Positions 60,501 to 64,000 of a stretch of DNA of 64,000 bases are shown in pieces; the stretch's first letter is position 1, and each line of letters starts with the position of its first letter. The notes beneath the pieces were generated by a model. The model searched no databases. It was not told where the DNA came from and saw nothing but the letters and a program-made list of their open reading frames with translations. The translations under genes were made by a program, and so were the position numbers. Origin of the DNA: Cyanophora paradoxa (Eukaryota; Glaucocystophyceae; Cyanophorales; Cyanophoraceae); contig QPMI01000675.1 in assembly GCA_004431415.1 (NCBI GenBank), positions 1 to 64,000 of the forward strand. The letters run 5' to 3'.

Positions 60501-63500
60501 CCAGCCTTCGGGCTGGAGGCGGATGCGCCCGCTCTCGACGCCGCCGATGCCCGACTCGAAGGCGCCGGGGCGTGTGAAGCGGACCACCTCGTCGCCCAGC
60601 ACGTAGAACGAGTGGCGCCGGCCCTCCACCCACTTCCCCTCCAGCGCCTGCGCGCGCGCGCCCTCGGCTTCAGAGGGCGAAACAGGCTTGGAGACGACTT
60701 GACGCGATCGGAATATACGCCGACGCACGCCGATGCCCGGCCCGGCGACGCCGGGGCGCTCGTTCTGTAGGATCCACGTGTCGCGCCAGTTGACGGCGCG
60801 CGTGTGGATCACGGACGGCGGGCGCAGCAGCTGCGCCGAGGCGGCGCCGGAGGCGAACGTGACCCCAAACGTCCACCGGGCGATGACGTGCACGACGTCG
60901 ACGGGGCAGGAGAGGCCGCGGCTGAGGGCCGTGGGACAGGCGGAGGTTGGGAAGAAGGGGGTGCGGAGGACGGCGTGGTAGACGAGGGGCCCGCCCTCCT
61001 CCACGCGGCCGTCGGCGGCCATCGCGTGGGCCACGGCCCCCGGCGGGACCGCCTCCGCGTTCGCGGGCCATCTGAAGCCGCGGCCAAAGCGAGTCAAACG
61101 CGAAACGTGCGCGCATCGATCGCGAATTCGAGCGGACGAGGTGGCCTTGTACATGGCGGAGCCTTCGTACGAGTACCCCGCGGGCGCCAGGGACGACAGG
61201 TTCTCCTCGATGGGGAGCTCCACGGTGCCGCCGAAGTGGCAGAGGCGGATGCGGGGCACGACGGCGTTGCTCGGGTACCGCACGTACGACGCGAAGTACG
61301 CCACCCCGCGCTGGCCATGGAACCGCGCCGGCGATCAGCATTTTAACCTCTAGTGTGCAGCATGGACCAGCGATGGCGCCGCTATAGGCCTAGGCGTGTG
61401 CACCTGCCAGAACGAGAAGAGCTGCACGTCGTGCCTCATCGCCGTGCTCGTCCCCTCGTCCGTCCCTGCGAAGCGCAGAAGAGGCGAGTCGGGAATGATC
61501 GACGAGAATAATTCCAACTAGTAACTAGTAATGCTCTCGAGCGGGCGTACAGATGGAGCAGCCGAGGGCGGAGGCGGTGTCAAACGTGTACAGGGACTTG
61601 GCGGACAGGTCCTTTCCACGGCCAAGGCCGTATCCCAGCGCCTCCGCCTGCCCCGGGCCCGCATCAGCTCTGCAGTTTCGCCCTCCAATTTCTGCGGGCG
61701 GCGGCTCACGTGAAGCATGTAGGCGTTCGAGCTGCTCGGCGCCACCTCGATCATGAACATGGTCCCTGCGCACATGCGCGCATGAATGTTCTCTTCGATA
61801 CGTACATACACTCCACATGTGATTTAGTATTAATTACGTGAGCGATGGCTTCGACATCGCAGGGTCTTTAATTTGTAAATTAAATATCTAGATCCGCGTG
61901 CACGTGCACGTGGGGGCAGCTGCGCGCAGGTGCGGCCGCGGCGCGACGGCCAGCTGCAGCTGCAGCCGCAGAGTCGGATCGGGAGGGGCGCACCGAGGGC
62001 GCCGAGCCAGTCGAAGCCCTCGTAGAGCACGTCCGCCGTGGCGGCCGCCACGAGGTACGTGTCCCGGCCCCACATGCTGTGCAGCCAGCTGCCGTCGCCC
62101 TCTGTCAGCTCCGCCCCCCCGGGCGCGCTCGAAGCTCAGGGAACGTGTACGAGGCGCACCGCTCGTCGGTCGAGAAGTTCCGGCCCACCTCGATGAAGCG
62201 CCAGGGCGAGGCCGTGCAGAAGTCCGCAGGCCACACGTCGCCGCTCCCATAGTACGTCGTACCGTCGGGCTGCGATCGGCGCCGGCGTCAGTCCTCTGGC
62301 GCGGCGCAGCACACAGCTCAATTTCGCGCGATCGAACCATGCAACAGCGGTGGCAGCCCGAGTAGGCGAAGGAGAACCTGTCCGGCCGGGGCGGAATTGC
62401 TCAGTCTATAGCTAATTGAATCAGAATAGATGGGATCGCTTACCAGTTGTGGTTGAACCAGACTAAGCAATCCCGCCCCGAACAACTGCGCGAATACCGT
62501 CCCCCAGCCGAGCCGATGAGGTCCGAGCTGACCGAGGTCCGCGTGAAACTCTGGTCGGCCCACACGGCCGCCGTCTTGAAGAACTCTCTGTCGCCCGGGC
62601 GAGAGCGCACGTCGATATCCTGCAGCCGAGGCTTCAGAGGAAAATAAAACGGGTGAATCGCGGAGGCCGGGGCGCGCGCGCGCCCATCCGGGGAAAGGTG
62701 TGAACGACGTGTATCCGAAGTCGGTCGGGGAGAGGCTCGAGCCGGAGAGGGGGCCGAGCTGCGCAGCATCCGTTCAATCACAAAATTTATTCGCACACGT
62801 AGATTTTCTATAGAAGCCGACGGCGGGGCTGATGACGAACAGCACTGAAAGTCCGAGTGAAGGCGCAGAGGTCTTGGGCCTGAGAGCGGCATGCGAATTG
62901 CGCCTCAGATTCCCTAGAGCAATTAAAATGCGGGGAAAGCCGAGGAGGCACCAGGTCCCAGTCGCAGTAGATCATGGCCCCGCTGAACGAGCGGGCGAGG
63001 ATGCCGAGCCGGAGGGAGGGCTCCCGGTAGACCATGAACTCTCCAGCCAGGGGGGCCTGCCGCACCCTCGGGTTAGCACCGCATTCTCTGCACCGCGGCA
63101 GCTGCCGCGGCATTAAATATTATTATTATCTGCAGCTTGCGCTTGGCCATGGGATCCGGAGCGCATCGACTTCGTGGCATTGGATCGCCGACTCATAATT
63201 ATTAAAAGGCTTGCAAATTGCAATTGGGCAGGATATCGATTGATCAAAACAGAATTTAAATCAACGCACGGCGAAAAGGATCTCCTTGGCCCCATCCGCC
63301 ATGCTGATTGCGAAACCTGCGCACGCGCACGCGCGGATGAGCATCGACATTCATCGATGCGCGCGCAATTGCGCAAGCCAATTTCCAGCTCAGACTCGCA
63401 CCGTTGGTCGCGCCGCTGGCGACAATGAAGAGTGCACATGCAAAAAGCAGCTTAAATACGTATACGACGGATAAAGCTGCATGATCGGCCGAAGTACTAG

Positions 63501-63549
63501 TCGGCGCTGTGCGCTTGCAGTTGCGGCCACGTGTACGTGTAGAGCGCAT
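51566..63549 (-). CDS. Giant secreted/membrane protein with GCC2/GCC3-type cysteine repeats
   Basis: Cell-surface protein. The ATG at 63,547-63,549 leads to a hydrophobic signal (VVYVFKLLFACALFIVASGA). The intron 63,317-63,401 then joins ATN-G to FAISMADGAKEILF and, across the next intron, APLAGEFMVYREPSLRLGIL. A long ectodomain without a recognised fold follows (YYGSGDVWPADFCTASPWRF, 62.2 kb; VIARWTFGVTFASGAASAQL, 60.9 kb; GKWVEGRRHSFYVLGDEVVR, 60.6 kb). Between about 59.7 and 54.5 kb come many ephrin-receptor-like GCC2/GCC3 repeats (CPAGTYSTAGASSC, CTACPAGQVSSADQSNC, CEACPAGRYESGGVC). The end has at least two membrane spans (GVIGAGAVGATALAGLAAFL, 54.0 kb; VFTLLGAVAVGVALAFVAVQ, 53.6 kb) with a Pro/Ser loop between, further exons (MHFTDNDDVRA; DRKLRSTPLDALANAASLAG) and a TGA at 51,566-51,568. 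Several dozen introns. It could be two genes split near 54.4 kb. Confidence 0.7.
63317..63401 (-). other. Intron after the signal-peptide exon (85 nt)
   Basis: Donor GTGCGAGTC after ACCAACG, acceptor GTGCGCAG. G|GT joins VASGATN to GFAISMADGAKEIL in frame, which supports the start at 63,549. Confidence 0.7.
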
Positions 63550-64000
63550 ACGTGTGGAACGTGCACTTAGTAATTTGAAATCCGCGGCCAGGCTTCAACT
63601 AGCGCTGCACTGCGCATGCGCGCGGCAACTTGTATCGTACGCGTCGGGCGCGACACGCTGTACATGTGCATGTATACGCACACAGCCGCTCCCGCTTGCC
63701 ATTGACAGCCGCTGTGGCTGCGGCGCACGCGCAGGCCGGTTCGCTGCCTCGTTCGCTGCCATGTAGGTGCCTCGCGCGCGATCGATGTCGGCGCGTCGCG
63801 CGGCGCGGCGCTTCCCCGCGCTAGCGCGCTCGGCGCACTTCAATTCCAAGCTGCAGCTCACGCGCCCGCGGCCGCGCCCGGCCGCGGCCACTAGTACTCC
63901 GGTCCAGGCCAATTGCGCATGCAATTGCAACGTGCATCCGACGGTTGCCAACTCTCCGACGAGCTCGAGGTCGACTAGTACTTCAAACTGCCACGAGATT
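63550..64000. other. Upstream region of the surface-protein gene
   Basis: No gene is recognised. Palindrome-rich sequence (ACTAGTA, GCGCGC, GCATGC words), probably promoter. Confidence 0.3.

Overview
This is nuclear DNA of a GC-rich, intron-dense unicellular eukaryote, not a prokaryote, although it is roughly two-thirds G+C by eye. Nearly every gene is broken by introns of about 55-90 bases. These begin GTGCGCC, GTCCGCC or GC, run through C-rich (CCCCG)n on the coding strand, and end in a short CTCAC/CTGAC stretch followed by CGCAG. The gene set fits a flagellate alga or related protist: a centriolar FOP-like protein, NDC80, a soluble-adenylyl-cyclase-type signalling protein, hybrid histidine kinases, pyruvate:NADP+ oxidoreductase, a fatty-acid elongase and a very large cysteine-repeat surface protein. 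I do not assign a species. Gene ends below come from conserved protein sequence read across introns, so exact starts are often tentative. Each CDS entry gives the whole gene span including introns.

Layout. 1-3.98 kb (+): 3' part of a low-complexity R/D/E/Y-rich protein. 5.3-13.8 kb (-): two-cyclase-domain, AAA/NACHT-like, TPR protein of the ADCY10 (soluble adenylyl cyclase) type. 14.7-15.4 kb (-): a receiver-domain gene. 16.5-17.3 kb (+): a short gene ending like an M41/FtsH protease. 17.6-25.7 kb (-): hybrid histidine kinase with three GAF domains, HisKA, HATPase, a pseudo-receiver and a receiver. 25.97-28.76 kb (+): an inverted, sensor-less copy of that kinase. 29.2-36.4 kb (-): PNO (pyruvate:ferredoxin oxidoreductase fused to a cytochrome-P450-reductase-like module). 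36.7-38.7 kb (+): unknown protein. 39.0-40.4 kb (-): ELO elongase. 41.3-41.7 kb (+): RING protein. 41.9-44.6 kb (-): NDC80. 44.9-46.9 kb (+): FOP/CEP43-like protein. 47.1-48.3 kb (-): membrane protein with an RyR domain. 48.6-50.8 kb (+): unknown protein. 51.6-63.5 kb (-): giant secreted/membrane protein with GCC2/GCC3-type cysteine repeats. Apart from the small receiver gene next to the cyclase, the genes alternate strand strictly, so almost every spacer is either a shared divergent promoter or a shared tail-to-tail end.

The most interesting part is 14.6-28.8 kb. A multi-sensor hybrid kinase lies head-to-head with an inverted partner that has kept the N-terminal exon and the ATPase/receiver end but lost every GAF exon and the phospho-accepting histidine. 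The junction falls inside an intron, and the reading frame survives if that 34-base intron is spliced. A third receiver gene of the same family lies close by. Elsewhere, four GC-AG introns can be proved by codon phase, and short palindromic words (TCTAGA, GAATTCGAA) recur in introns and spacers. The 219-base promoter shared by NDC80 and the FOP-like gene carries an E2F-type word.
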